Below, piece after piece: positions 1 to 12,094 of a DNA stretch of 64,000 nucleotides. The stretch spans positions 1-64,000 of the forward strand of contig JAMKCH010012780.1 of assembly GCA_023653785.1 (NCBI GenBank), given 5' to 3'. The notes under the pieces are model-generated. The model saw nothing but the letters and a program-made list of their open reading frames with translations. It searched no databases and was not told the DNA's origin. Source of the stretch: Ophioderma brevispina. Its lineage: Eukaryota; Echinodermata; Ophiuroidea; Amphilepidida; Ophiodermatidae. Made by a program: the position numbers and the translations under genes. Every line of letters starts with the position of its first letter. The first letter of the stretch is position 1.

Positions 1-276
1 AACCCATTGTAAGCTCATCCATGCGTATAGCCGTGCGTTCGAGCCTGTGAAGATTTAGGCTTTCTTGTAATTTCCCTGGACAAGAATCTAACCCGTTTGT
101 TGTCTCGATTTTAACCGCATGCGAGTATTTTGGGAAGCTGGTCCCGGCTGCGGTGGTTTTCAGTCTGATGTATTTTCTCGGATAAGGAAAGCGCTGATCC
201 CGATCCTGCTGCTCCTGAAATGATGTTAAATGGTTTATGTGTATGGTTGGCCACAGTGATCAGCTACCATTTGTGA
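1..276. other. No gene seen; SINE body possible
   Basis: Unique-looking sequence leading into the SINE tail at 277-337. It may be the 5' body of that element but shows no convincing pol III A and B boxes. Confidence 0.3.
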
Positions 277-337
277 AAGCGCTTAGAGCCCATAGCATAA
301 GGCGCTATATAAATCTCTGCTATTATTATTATTAAAA
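277..337 (+). repeat. SINE 3' tail
   Basis: GCGCTTAGAGCCCATAGC followed by GGCGCTATATAAATCTC and an ATT repeat. This is the typical 3' tail of tRNA-derived SINEs in many marine invertebrates. Confidence 0.7.
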
Positions 338-2369
338 TGCTTAAAGGAAATATTCAAGATTTTTGTCAAGCTCCAGTTTGACTTCCATTCATAAAAGATA
401 TATTCATACATCACAAATTCCCGAAAACATAATACAATTTGATGTAAAATTAACAAAATAAGGGCATTTATTTTTTTTGCTTTTTTGGACATATCGCAGA
501 AAACGGGCCGGATTTTTTCAGCCATGCTTTAAAAAAAAAAAACATTGATCAAAAGCGCCCAAGTTTGCTCTCCTCGTGGCTCTCCTCGGGACGCATAGTG
601 TTGACCAAAACATCGTGTTGACTCGAATTGTTATTATTTGCTGACACTGTATATTGAGGGATTAAATGAAAGTAATAATAAACTTTTGAAAATAAGTTAC
701 AGAATGACATCTTTTGTTCATTTCGTTTGTTTTTAATTATTAATTGATATTAAAAACAATCGATCGGCGTTCACATGGGTGTAGGACCGACCTGCTCGTT
801 TGGCTTTGGGTTTCCAAACGGTAACTTTGTGGAACTGCTACGTGCTTTACTATGGTAGCCCTGGTCCTTCAGTTTCATTACAAAATCTCCTCTTAATCCC
901 TAGTTCAATACATCTTAGTAATAATCCATGATATAAGGATAAATTATGCCTTCAAAATCCGTTCGGGTTAGTGGATTAACCCCGCTTGGCAAAATAGTGT
1001 AATTTCCAATAACGGTCATTTAGATTTACTATTTCCGTGACCAGGACTAGACTTTAGGCAAGTCCTGAGTGTAACCGTCCGATACGCGTATAGCGCCCTC
1101 CTACACCGTTAAGTCGTTGAAAGTACTCCACTCGAATCGCGCCGGATGTTGATTCCGATTTGTTTGACATTCAGCTTTTGCTGTTAGGATGCATGTCCCA
1201 CCCCCCTGGCAGTTCACACTCGAATAGGGAAGTGGCAACACTGCGATAGATGGTCATCATTTGACGTCACCATTTGCCTGCGATATTGATTTGTCGGAAT
1301 CGTTTTCGATTACCATTTCGGAAAATAAAAGGGCAAAATACTCAACAAATTGGCAACCAATTTTCAACCATTTTGATTTATAGAATCTCTGTTACTTAAG
1401 CTTTCCATCCAGACCAAATTTTCCAAATATCAGAATCAATGACATATTTCCTTTAATAGGTCGGCATTGAATAATTCAATCAGGATCATTGAAAATTTGA
1501 TTAGATGAGTTCTCAAATCTGATTCAAGTTAACAATTTGGATCAGCAGAATTGGGAATTAGCTAATATGCTTAATAGGTTTTGTTTTTCACGAAATGGGT
1601 GGTATTTTAAATATGCTTGAGGTCATTATGAGCCTTGGATCTTTGATCGATTGGTTTGTAAGTCGAGTTGAATTTCCATAAATTTATGTATCAAACCTTT
1701 TTGCTTATTCCCCCCTATTGGAAGAGGGAGATTTTCCTCCTCCACCAGGACAGTAAAGAGGATTTTTATACAAATATAAAAGAGTGTTAAAAGATACAAT
1801 GTGTGTCCATTTTATCAGGTTATCAATTCTGACTTCAACTACATGTCACAACGCACCAAAATTGTGCGCCTTGCCTAATTCTCAAGAAAAGAAAACATGA
1901 CCATATACAACTTGCTTTAAGCTTCATTGGCTCCATGGAGTTTCGCATAAAATTCAAATGGCCATTTTGCCTTCCTTCAAGCATTTCAAAGGTACTTTGC
2001 CTTATATATTGTATCTTTGCTTTGCATACCAAAACTCACGTTTACTCCGTTCATCATCTGAAGAGTTATTGAAACTTCAACGGGTTAAACCTTAAGACAG
2101 CCGGTGAACGCTCTTTGATTTTGTGCTTCAGCTGTTTAGAATTCACTTCCAAACAAACAGCTTCGTATTATACCACAAAAGCTCCAAGACTCAAAGGTCA
2201 ACTTAAAAACTCGCCTTTTTCGTCAAGCTTTTCATTGATAATAGCTTGTTTGTTTGATTTGTATGTGTTGCGAGTCTTATGGCGCTCGAAGTTCTCTTGA
2301 AGTTTGGCCTTATAAGAAACTTCATTATATTATGATTTTTATTATTATTATTTTGTCCTCTATTGTTAG
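338..2369. other. No gene seen
   Basis: AT-rich non-coding sequence. Short open frames here have no domain or splice support. Confidence 0.4.
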
Positions 2370-2504
2370 ATGATAAGGAGAGTTCTCAACTCATCATCAG
2401 TCAAAGCCCATTATTAACGCATCTGTTGCTGCATCTGCAAGACAATGCCAGAGACCTGAAAGAGTCACGAGACTTACGACGAGATAGTGAACTGAAAAAA
2501 AAAG
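2370..2504 (+). CDS. Candidate exon of an unrecognised gene
   Basis: 135 nt between a good acceptor (CTCTATTGTTAG, preceded by T-rich sequence) and a donor (AAAAG|GTCAGT). One frame, entering in phase 1 and leaving in phase 1, is open throughout and looks protein-like: DKESSQLIISQSPLLTHLLL, then HLQDNARDLKESRDLRRDSE. It has a leucine-rich helix followed by a charged, coiled-coil-like segment, with an LTHLL match to the LXXLL pattern. I do not recognise the family. No partner exon joins it with certainty, so it may be chance. Confidence 0.35.
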
Positions 2505-4088
2505 GTCAGTATAACTGAATCAGAAATGATCTTGGGTTGTTTTGGTACCCAAGGTGGGGTTTGTTTGGATACCAAGAGTGTAGAGAAACTAAGTCTGTTC
2601 CTCTTTGGCATGAATTCAGTATTCTGCCGCCCCATCCTTCAACATGCAGGGATATTCGTTGCGGCTGCCGAATTTATAGGGTGCACGGAACAATACGAAT
2701 TCTTTCCCTGTTTTGTCCAGTGGTTTTACCATAGAATCAAGAGAATTAAAGGCACTATCAGTGTTGCATGTTGCATGTTGTAACAAGTATAGATGTCCGA
2801 ACGTACCCTACAAGTGATATGGACCAAAAGCAACCTAATAAGGACCAAACAGACATTTTAATTATTACGATCCATACAGACACTTACTAAATATGTATGA
2901 GTGGATATTCCTTATCTTTGAACGATACTGTTTTCTTCCTTTTCTGGACCTTTTTCAGTTGCAAAAAATAACGTTGGAATTATAAAGAACTTATTCTTCA
3001 TTTCATGATTGCAACACATTCATATGTGTTCATGGTTTCTTTAGATATCATCAAGAGAAAAGTTTATTCAAAATTTAGTTGATTCCGATGATATGTTTTG
3101 ATGTTAGCGCCCCCCCCCCCACATACGAGGGATGTGTATAACGGTGCCCCTTAACCTCCTCTAGAGAGGGGACCACCCACCTTTATATTTTTGCCACGGC
3201 TGCTAAAACCCCCTTGTTTGGTACCAAATTATTTACGTAATTGTCAATTGAAAGTTTCCGCTCCTTTTCATCCAAACCAAAACGAAACATACACCCAGGG
3301 TATAGGTAAGATACAGGGGGGTCCCACAACAGTGAAGGATGGGGGTGTAGCCACCCCCCTTCGGGGGGGAGGAGAGAAGTACCAACATGGCCCTAGCACA
3401 GCATAGGAATATCACAGACACTTGATTTTGATAACGATGGATAGCTATGATCCTTCCTCTTTCAATGATACCAAAATTGTACAAAAATGAGAGCTGAAAA
3501 GTCATTTTCTCCTCAATGGGAACATCTCAGACCTGAAAGCTAACATTCTGCTTGAAGGTCATATATCTCCTACAATCAATCATGAAATTAGGGTAGTTAT
3601 CCCAAAATTTAAGCTACGGAGACCATGAAGACTAGCATTGCACCGTGGAACCTGGAGGTCGCGCCACTTTTCAGTCATGGTGTTCCCTTGTAAGAATACG
3701 GTTAAATTGGTTGTCGGATTCAAAATAACATTCCCCCCCCAATGACAACCTTTTTTTGATTATTCCTACAGATTTTATACTTAATATGATAGCAACCTGA
3801 TTTGCCAACCAGGGTCTCGCATTTCTCTCAGTTTTTAGCCGTTTTGATACTTATGCGAGGGTCAACAAAAAAACGCCTTCATCTTGCGTGGGGGGCTGTT
3901 ATTTAATGGTGTGAATCCTTAAGCGCTACTCCTGCAATTTCAAAATTTTGACTCTTTCAGGTGGAACACTGATAGTGTCTTTTAATGGTTCTGAGAAAAT
4001 GATTTGTCTTTTGTTATGAGGGTTGCAAAGGGATGTGAATGAGGATATTACATTTTAAATGGTGTTACATGCACCTATCTTTGTCTTT
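2505..4088. other. No gene seen; homopolymer-rich stretch
   Basis: Holds runs of C (about 3109-3121) and mixed GGGG/CCCC segments to about 3380. These look like low-complexity repeat remains. No gene supported. Confidence 0.4.
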
Positions 4089-4212
4089 TGAAGTATGAAG
4101 TGACGAAGCGTGCGTATACCCAGTGCCGCCTCAGTGCATTGTGCTTGTGCTTTGCATACGCGCGCGCGGAAAGTCGGTACAATTATATACCGTGTCCCTA
4201 CTTCGTACTTGA
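4089..4212. mobile_element. MITE with AAGTATGAAGTGA / TACTTCGTACTT ends
   Basis: Imperfect terminal inverted repeats (GAAGTATGAAGTGACG at the left, CCTACTTCGTACTTGAG at the right) enclose a sequence with CCAGTGCCGC. A relative lies at 38793-38920 with the same ends and core motif. Confidence 0.5.
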
Positions 4213-4387
4213 GCTGGGACAGAGTCTTATTGGTGTTACGCAGCAAAAAGAATGTGCTTTGCATCATGCCTCCGTGCACATCGTGACTCGTTTTGCCAAA
4301 ATACTGGGAGTAGCCTAACCAATCAAAGAGTATGATTTTGAATAATGGGCCAGCAGACACTCCGGTGGAGGTAAGAAAGGGCAGCAG

Positions 4388-4600
4388 AGGTAATATGATT
4401 TAAGAAATAAAGGGTGATGCAGTTATCATTTATGGCGCGAATAATGGGTCCGAGGTCGGAAAAAATAAATTAATGGACGAGGCGCAGCGAGTCCATTATT
4501 ATTTTTATTTTTTTTCCTGCCGGAGGATACATCTCTGAGCTCCATAAATAATACTGCAAACCCTTTATTTCTATTCATACACGAAAAACAGTGTGATAAA
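4388..4600 (-). repeat. Dispersed repeat, inverted relative of 46060-46262
   Basis: Shares ordered blocks with 46060-46262 in opposite orientation: AAATAAAGGGTGATGCAGT, AATAATGGGTCCGA, GAGGCGCAGCGAG, AACCCTTTATTTC. Contains a short inverted repeat around AATGGACGAGG...GAGTCCATT. Confidence 0.55.
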
Positions 4601-5457
4601 TGCGGAAAAAAAAAAACAAAAAAAAAATTGCATTCGAGACCATTAATGCAGATAATGTGCCGTAAACATGAACAATCAGAAGGCTAAGTATTCCAATAAG
4701 GGCAGCGAGTAATAGAAAGATATTTTAAAGTTATTGATACTTTATTTTTAAAACATCATGTTTTTAAAAATCATGGGTTTTAAAGTTTTTTTTTAAAAGT
4801 TTTTTAAGCATTAGATCGTCGGGTGAGGCAATCTATAAAATAAATACCTCAAATAATAACGCTTTTTAAACCTTTAACAAAAGTTATTTGTGTGTGAATG
4901 ATTTACGTTACTGTATCTTCTTTTTCATATGTCCTGCTTTAGACATCAGATAGAAAATGGACCTCGAGTTTTTCCAATGAGTAGTCAGCAAAGGAACTGA
5001 GAAGGGCCAAGCAAGACTGAGGACAATACGAGAAAGTATGTATGAATTCATTAATTAAAGGCGGAATCAGAGATTCTGGGAAAATAATAATTTTGTGTGT
5101 GTACTAATTAAAATAGCAACTAGAACTAAGTTATTCACTTAAAAATACTTATTCCAAAACTGTTAGCGATAATCGGATTTTTCATTTCAGGCAAGTAAAC
5201 ATTTATGCCCACAGTTATAACAGTGCCAGAGGATACTGTGTATAACGAAAAATTCCGGACTTGGGGGACCTCATGTGGACCTTTGGCTTATTCACACACC
5301 GCGAAGGCAGACAACACTCGCGATATGGGGACCGCGATGATTTTTTTATTTTGGAATAAAATAAATAAAGACAACTTGCGTGTAGGGTTAAAGGATAACA
5401 TGATTGCTAATTAGATAATTATTTAGTATGTTTTCTTTCTTGTAATTTAATTTTCAG
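4601..5457. other. No gene seen
   Basis: AT-rich sequence with poly-A and poly-T runs. The splice-flanked segment 4943-5035 is the only coding-like hint, and it contains stops. Confidence 0.35.
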
Positions 5458-5565
5458 AGTTGCATAAAGCCAAGATTGATCTTAAACCATGCTGAGAACA
5501 AAACACCGAAGGGAGAGTGGACAAGGGAATATGACCACTACTTGAACAGCTTAATCAACTTAAAG
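5458..5565 (+). CDS. Candidate exon of an unrecognised gene
   Basis: 108 nt (36 codons, phase 0 to 0) between acceptor TTTAATTTTCAG and donor TTAAAG|GTTTGA. The open frame reads SCIKPRLILNHAENKTPKGE then WTREYDHYLNSLINLK. Splice sites are reasonable and the composition is protein-like, but I recognise no family. A segment at 4943-5035, also flanked by splice-like sites, has stops in every useful frame and is not called. It could belong with the exon at 2370. Confidence 0.3.
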
Positions 5566-5730
5566 GTTTGACCCAGAGATTTCCCTATAAGGGCACCCAA
5601 TTCTAAAACAAATCAGTTATTGATGTACATAATGATGGTCACACCACTAATCACTGTGGAAATAGCTAAGCTAGAAATGATGTCCTTCATATAGAAATTC
5701 CAACTTTAAAAATTTGGATCTGAACTTTTG

Positions 5731-5905
5731 TTATCACAGTATCATATGTAGTCATGCAGGATGTGCAAGATATCAAAACCTATTGTGCATTTTGGGTGAA
5801 AAGTACCAATTTGGCACAGATGTAGCTCTTGATATGCTTAATAAATCTGGTCTAGGGCCCAAATTAATTTCCTTCCCAAGATGGCCGGCCAAATTCAAAG
5901 GCCCC
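5731..5905 (+). repeat. Dispersed repeat A, copy 1
   Basis: Matches 9953-10112 in the opposite orientation, including TTGTGCATTTTGGGTGAAAA, TTTGGCACAGA, AATAAATCTGGTCTA and a final ATGGCCGGCC-type motif. Confidence 0.65.
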
Positions 5906-6053
5906 ACTGGTAACATGTCAGCTTTTTGTGCTTTCTGTGTTTATTATATGATCCAATTACTCAATTTGATGTTTTTCATTCAATCTAGGAACAGAATACT
6001 TTGATTGACACTCCACTGTACTTCCATTGCTTACATTAGCAAAATTGATCCCA

Positions 6054-6310
6054 AATGGCAGAAAATCTAAAATGGCGGCAATTTTGAATGCATATTATTT
6101 GATTATCAAGAAATGAATGTTTTTTCTTGATCTTGTTTTATTCCCTAAGGTTGGTTATTGAACAATGTGCATTAAGATAGAATTCAACCACCTTAAGAAA
6201 CAACCAATTAAGACTTGAATTCCAAATGCGACAAAAATCAAAATGGCGGCTAATTTGTCACTTAAACTTAGCCTTTGATTATCAAGAAATGAATGTTTTT
6301 CTTAATCCTT
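6054..6310. repeat. Tandem duplication with ATGGCGGC motifs
   Basis: Two units about 176 bp apart share AAAATGGCGGC followed by GATTATCAAGAAATGAATG. The ATGGCGGC core recurs in repeat A. Confidence 0.55.
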
Positions 6311-6849
6311 GAATATACTCCCTCAAGAAATTCAATCAACTTAGAGGAAACAATAAAGGCCGTTGTTAAATTGCTGCTTTCCATTATAATTTGGTCAAAA
6401 TGGCTTCGCAAACCTCGAAGGGCCACTACTTTTAGAAGTATCACTTCCGTGCCTGTATGATTCCTCCGTTTACTTGAAATGTGTTTTTTTTCATTAAAAG
6501 GTCTCATAACCATATTTGATTGGTATGTTGGCTCTGTGGTTGCACCCTCTAGCTAGTGATTCTTAAACGATTGCAGGGGCAACAAATCCTAGTACATGGC
6601 ACTTCTATGGTCAACTCCACAAAAGATGGCCAAATGTCCACCATCCAAAAGATAAGTGGACTCTACGAAGTACTTTTGGGTAGCCTTAATGTGTAGTCAA
6701 AGGTCTTTACAAATATTTCCTGAAAATCCTTCCCATCGGGAGACCACATCGACAGTTTTGGAAGTGCTCTATGTGTGAAAACAGACTCCGTTGTAGAAGC
6801 ACCGCATATCTGCTGACAACACTAAATTAAAGTCCTCACCATTTTAGGC

Positions 6850-7640
6850 TCGGTTCTGTCATAGTTATATCAGTCTACAAACCTCCATCAGAAGACTTCA
6901 CTCACCACAATTCAATTTCGGGAATTCCACTAAACCTCATTTCTTAATTCGCGATTTCCACCCATAGTACCCAATGGGGCTACAATGACGCCAAAAAGAT
7001 TGCCGTGTGGAAGAATGTTAGACAGTCACATCGATATCACCTTCACAACCCAAACTGTCTGCTAGCATAGTGCCCTTGAAAGAAGTTTACAATCCTGATC
7101 TTATACAGCTTTTTGTTGCAAAACTCTCTAACCTGTGTAGCAGATTGTTCTTAATTCATCCTGTTCCCTATATATAATTTAATTCATGCTGCAGTCATTA
7201 AGACCAACAAAGTGGCTTTAAGCGTCACTTTAACTACAGAATTGAAGAAGGTTTGCTCCCAAACTCCATACTATGACAAATTTGGCCAAAATAGTAATAA
7301 GACTGCCCTGGATTCATACCCAGAGGCGGTAGGACAGAATACATACCAGGCCTTACCAAGGAATGTGCTGAAGGATATCAAGGGTTCCACGATTTGAATT
7401 CGATCCTTTCTCAGTTAAAACAACTGCTAAAGGGAGGAAGTGTCAGAGGAAAAGGATCAACCACTGCACACCTTAATTGAATTCACCTATATGACCCATC
7501 AACAGCAAGAAACCATGGTCTACCATCCGTAAGCTTCGAGTCAAAGGTTCCAACAAAAACTCCACAGCAGCCAAAAATGTTAACACCCAGCCAGTTTGAA
7601 ATGTTAAACTACTACTAATTTCTCCAGGAAGACCAATGGA
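6850..7640 (+). pseudogene. Decayed non-LTR retrotransposon: endonuclease end and linker region
   Basis: Frame-broken fragments match LINE ORF2. VIVISVYKPPSEDFTHHN (about 6858-6911) and STHSTQWGYNDAKK (about 6958-7000) resemble the endonuclease ISVYKPP and NSHHTxWGY motifs. PRGGRTEYIPGLTKECAEG (about 7319-7375) resembles the post-endonuclease linker. STIRKLRVKGSNKNSTAAKN (about 7520-7580) resembles the segment before reverse transcriptase. Several stops and frameshifts make it a dead copy. The upstream limit may reach about 6590. Clade is not assigned. Confidence 0.65.
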
Positions 7641-7687
7641 TTATTTATTCATCTTTCCTGGAGATAGCCACAGCATACATGTTGCAA

Positions 7688-7767
7688 AAAATGTGCGCCT
7701 GGCCGGATTCGAACTGGCAACCTCCGTATACTAGCACTGCGCTCTAACCAACTGAGCTATCAAGACG
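7688..7767 (-). repeat. tRNA-like head of a SINE
   Basis: The reverse complement contains A-box-like TAGCTCAGTTGGTTAGAGCG and B-box-like GTTCGAATCC at tRNA spacing. Anticodon and acceptor stems pair poorly, so this is a tRNA-derived SINE or tRNA pseudogene rather than a working tRNA. The adjoining GGTAGAGGAGCGATAG also occurs next to the SINE at 18176. Confidence 0.6.
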
Positions 7768-7899
7768 GGGTTGGTAGAGGAGCGATAGATATCATTTATA
7801 GGCGTTAGGTCGGTCTGGCATAGCAAGAGCGAGCTGCCAAATATCTATGTGAACACCCTATGGTCTGGACAGAGACCAGCTGCTAACGCTAAATCAGAG

Positions 7900-8570
7900 A
7901 GAGTTCAAGTCCACCCTTGAAACAGTCTCAAAGGAGTTTAAGAGATCTGCCTTGTGGAAAGAAAGACTATGCTCTCAACCAAGTACATTCTTTGGTAGTG
8001 AACCTGATGAGCATCACCCACCTGGAGCTGACTCCTCATGGCTCAATGTTGATGTCTCCACAGATTCAGAACCAGAAATTGGATAATCCAAGGTGCTTGC
8101 ATAATGTGTCTACCTGGAAAGCAGATCAGGACACTACCTGTAATTGTAGAGCAGCACACTACATTGGAACAGCTCTTGGTCTGGCCCAATGGGGCGCACA
8201 ATGCACAACAAGGACATTCCAGAAGTCAGTGTCTGGCCAATGTTGAGCAACAATGCACAGACACGTAATCCTTGCAGAAATCAGTGAAGCAAGCCAAACA
8301 TTGTACCCACAAAACATCTTCTATTTACATTAAAGCCACACTTCGCTGTTTTTGACTGGCTATGCATGCTTTTGATGCCTCTGGCAAGGTCGTCCAATAC
8401 AGAATGTGAAGCTACAATTTTCCCGACCCCAGTCAGCTATCTGGATCTGTTAGCTCTGCCTGCAATGTCCTGCTGTATTCTGTCTCTGTTTGAGTGTTCA
8501 TACAGTACATCTGAGGTAGGTGGAATGAACTCAAGGATCTTGTTCTGTTGTACATGAGGTTCCAATCTTT
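7900..8570. other. Unassigned, probably transposon-derived
   Basis: Broken coding-like stretches (for example EFKSTLETVSKEFKRSALWK near 7905) follow the LINE remnant across a SINE insertion. They may be its continuation, but no diagnostic motif was recognised. Confidence 0.3.
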
Positions 8571-8770
8571 CAATTGTTGGATTAGTTCTTTCAAGGTATC
8601 ATCTTAAGGAGGAGTTAGGGAAGAATTTTTGCTTGCTTCCCTACTGTGTTCTTTCCTTTGTGCAACCGGTGAAGTTTGTACATCAGCAGAGACAAAGAGT
8701 TCTGTGGTCCTAGGGTTCTGGGCCATAGATGCAATATACGTTGGTTAGATTGAAATATGGCACACTATTC

Positions 8771-9023
8771 CCGAGGTACTGGGTAACGGGCCTATCACCC
8801 CGACCCCGAAGGGTTATGGTGATAGGCCCCTAGCCAGTACCAGGGAAAATATGTTGCGCCCTATTTCCGATATAACCATGTATTATTTGTTTTATTACAC
8901 CTCACTGGGACTCGGGGGACAGGTTGTAGGGAAACAGTCCAACCTATTTCCCTAGGGAAAGAGCTCGCGTAATAGGAATCAGCAAAATAGCAGGATTAGT
9001 TCATGAATATCATGAGGTGTAAT
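8771..9023. mobile_element. Two adjacent hairpin repeats, MITE-like
   Basis: Arms GGTACTGGGTAACGGGCC...GGCCCCTAGCCAGTACC (about 8775-8842) form a strong hairpin. Next to it, ATTACACCTCA (8893-8904) and TGAGGTGTAAT (9013-9023) are terminal inverted repeats of a short element. Confidence 0.5.
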
Positions 9024-9429
9024 AATATGTGCCTGGTGTAAATCTGCATTCCTTCCAGTACCAAAATGCTAGGCCCCGAGTTCAGGAGGTTGGACTGGCG
9101 AACCAGGCTACAGAAAAAAAATCACGTCTGAGTCCACAGTACGCAGATGACACTTTGTATCCTTGCCAGCACATTGGCTGCAATGAAGTAAAGCCTCTTC
9201 TTCATGTGTGCCATGTAGAATAGATCCATTTTCTGGGATTTTGGTCCATTGTAAACACGAATTATTAACTCCTATTAAATCCTAACAAAGTGCATTAGCA
9301 GCTATTTGAATTATAACATCTTAGAAATTACACATTGACAGCCCCACGCAGCCATAAAGATTACCTGGTAGAATGACATAGAACCTGCGATACAGCTTGA
9401 CACAGAACATCAGCATTACATTTAAGGCA
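9024..9429. other. No gene seen
   Basis: No repeat or coding signal recognised. Confidence 0.35.
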
Positions 9430-10112
9430 ATGTTTTTATGAAATTATAGTGGCAGCCATTTTTAACATGGCAGCCATATTGTTATGTGATACACCCATAC
9501 AAAATGTACACCATACCACCCAAGACACAATTATGTTTAGAATGTTAATAAATCTTATCATTTACCAGGACCATAAAATCAATACTACCTTTAACATATC
9601 AGGTTCAGAAGCTGTCCATTTTTATATTTGGCGCCATTTTGAATATGGGAGCCATTTTATATCATGTACCTTGGCATTACAACACTAAAATGTGGTTTGG
9701 ATATTTGAGGCCCCAAAGTTTATCGAAAATCAAAGAAACCCAGGTTTAACAATAAGTCATCTTTTTCCTGTTAGCGGGCAGCCATCTTGAATTTAGGCCC
9801 CAATGTGTGACCGCATTTTGATTAAACTACGATTTTGGTGAAATACAGAAATATTGATTTAAAAAAGGGTAAAGCAAGTCTATCTGACCTATATAATAAT
9901 TTACAACCACATATTGCAATAAGTAATGCCTTTTAAAGGGTGGCGGCCATTTGAAAATGGCGGCCATTTTTTTTATTTTAAAATCTGACTCGAAATTTAG
10001 ACCAGATTTGTTTAGAATATCACTAGCTACCTTCTGTGCCAAATTTGTACTTTTCACCCAAAATGCACAATACTTTCACCATTCCTGCCATACTATGGTA
10101 TACTGCTATACA
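9430..10112 (-). repeat. Dispersed repeat A, copy 2, with GGCGGCCATTTT motifs
   Basis: Segment 9953-10112 is an inverted relative of 5731-5905. The flanking part carries several CAGCCATTTT and ATGGCGGCC motifs, including the palindrome AAAATGGCGGCCATTTT near 9954. Confidence 0.6.
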
Positions 10113-10193
10113 ACACATAAATTGGGTCATTCACCTATTCCAAAAACTGGAATCTCCTTGTCCTCTCTTTAAATCATATTTTAACCTCCTGTT

Positions 10194-11010
10194 ATTTGTG
10201 TCTGCCCTAAGGCATGAAGACCATAGGGATCCTTTTGTTGTGTTGCCTGCCCTAAGAGGAATACACATAGGGATCCACTTTTTTGTGTTGTCCTGCCCTA
10301 AGGCAGGAAGACACATAACAAGGGAGCACTTTGTTGTGGGTTGCCTGCCCTAAGAGGAGACACATAGGGATCACTTTGGGTGTTCCTGCCCGAAGGCAGG
10401 AGACACATATGGATCACTTTGTTGTGTCGCCTGCCCTGAGGCAGGAAGACACATAGGGATCATTGTGTGTTGCCTGCCGCTAAGGCAGGAAGACACATAG
10501 GGATCACTTTGTTGTGTGGCATGACCTAAGGCAGGAAGGACACATAGGGATCACTTTGTTGTGTTGCCTGCCCTAAGGCAGGAAGAACATAGGGATCACT
10601 TTGTTGGTCCGCTGCCCTAAGGCAGGAAGACACACATAGGGATACTTTGTGGTGGTGCCGCCCTAAGGCAGGAAGGACACATAGGGATCACTTTGTTGTG
10701 TGCCTGCCCTAAGGCAGAGGAAGACCCACATAGGGATCACTTGTTGTCTGTTGCCTGCCCGTAAGGCGGAAGAACACATAGGAGATCACTTTGTTGTGTA
10801 CGCATGCCCTAAGGCAGAAGACAATAGGGATCATGTGTTGTGTTGCTATGCATAAGGCAGGAGAAACCTAGGGATCACTTGTTGTGTTGCCTGACTTAAG
10901 GCAGGAACCGGGACACCTAGGGATCACTTTCGTTGTGTTGCCTGGCCCTAAGGCAGGAAGACACATAGGGATTCACTTGTTGTGTGCCGCCTTAAGGGCA
11001 GCAAGTGTGA
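10194..11010. repeat. Hairpin minisatellite, about 15 units of about 52 bp
   Basis: Each unit holds CCTGCCCTAAGGCAGG, a 6-7 bp stem, followed by AAGACACATAGGGATCACTT and TGTTGTGTTG. Units vary mostly by single-base indels. Confidence 0.9.
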
Positions 11011-12094
11011 ACCCTAGGGGCTTTTATTTTTACACGAATTTTCTGATTTTTGCACCAGTTTTCAACATCAACATATGTTCTATCGTTACCAACAAAGGAT
11101 CCAATGCAGACAATCCTACGTGGTATTTTTTTTGCCGCATTTAAAACAGCTTATTTGGACCATTTAAAGTCACAAAAACCACCTGGTCATAACGGCGGGA
11201 ATCTACGCACATTACACGCCGTCGGCGCAAGGCGCAGCCTCGCGTCGCGAGGTGACTTTTTGTGCGGTAATGGAAGACTGTGGCGTGTTTTAATGTACTT
11301 TTGCGCGAACGCATCTTGGAAAAACGAAAAAATCATTTGAAAATGGTAAAACAAGCGCTCAATTTAGCCAGATGTGAAATTTCAATTTTTCTGATTTGGA
11401 GTTGAAGGACAAAAGAGTTTGATTAATAGTGCAATAACTATTTATTTTCATCACTGGCACAACAAACCATACTCAATTTTGAAGTTAAAAGGTAAAGTTA
11501 TTTGGGAAAGAGACAGCTTGAATTGGTGTGAAAAGTCACTTTTTTCTAAACACAGATTTTCTCAATGTTCAATTTTCGCAAAAATCGGCAAAGTTCAGAG
11601 AAGATAACTCCAAAAATAACGAAGTACGTAAAGGTAAGGTTTTACTTTCCTACGATAGCAATCGGTCCTCTCTGGGACGGTTTCTCAATTTTTCATTTTT
11701 CGGGTTCTAACTAAAAGATATTTCCAAATATATACTCAAATGTTGGAAACGAAAAGGAAAAATCACACTTTTTGACATTTTTCTATATTCGAAAAGTAAG
11801 CTCGATTTTTAAAAAATGAAAAACACCGTCCCTAGACAAAATTTGTCTTGTCTCTAAAAAATACATAAGAAATAATGAAAATTCAAATTGTTTTGTTATG
11901 CTGTCTGAAAAATTTTGGGGCAAAATCATGATTTTTTTTTAGTATTTTTCTCAAAATTACGGCAAGTTTTACATTAATCTGCTGCCATCATCGGGGGTCA
12001 TCGTCAAATTTTCTTTCTAGAAAGGTATACTTTTTACAACAATAATCGAATATTTTACCAAAGTTACAAACCCAAAATAGATACTCGGAACTCA
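11011..12094. other. No gene seen; AT-rich spacer between two minisatellite blocks
   Basis: Sits between two blocks of the same minisatellite, so it may be an insertion or an internal part of one larger element. No open frame with recognisable content. Confidence 0.4.

Noticed and set aside
4943..5035. Exon between 2370 and 5458
   Set aside because: Splice-like borders, but every usable frame has a stop that a single indel does not resolve.
7688..7767. Functional tRNA gene on the minus strand
   Set aside because: Anticodon and acceptor stems are mismatched, and the flank is shared with another repeat copy.
10194..11010. CRISPR array (regular palindromic repeats)
   Set aside because: Units are contiguous and spacers are not unique; the genome is animal. 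It is a minisatellite.
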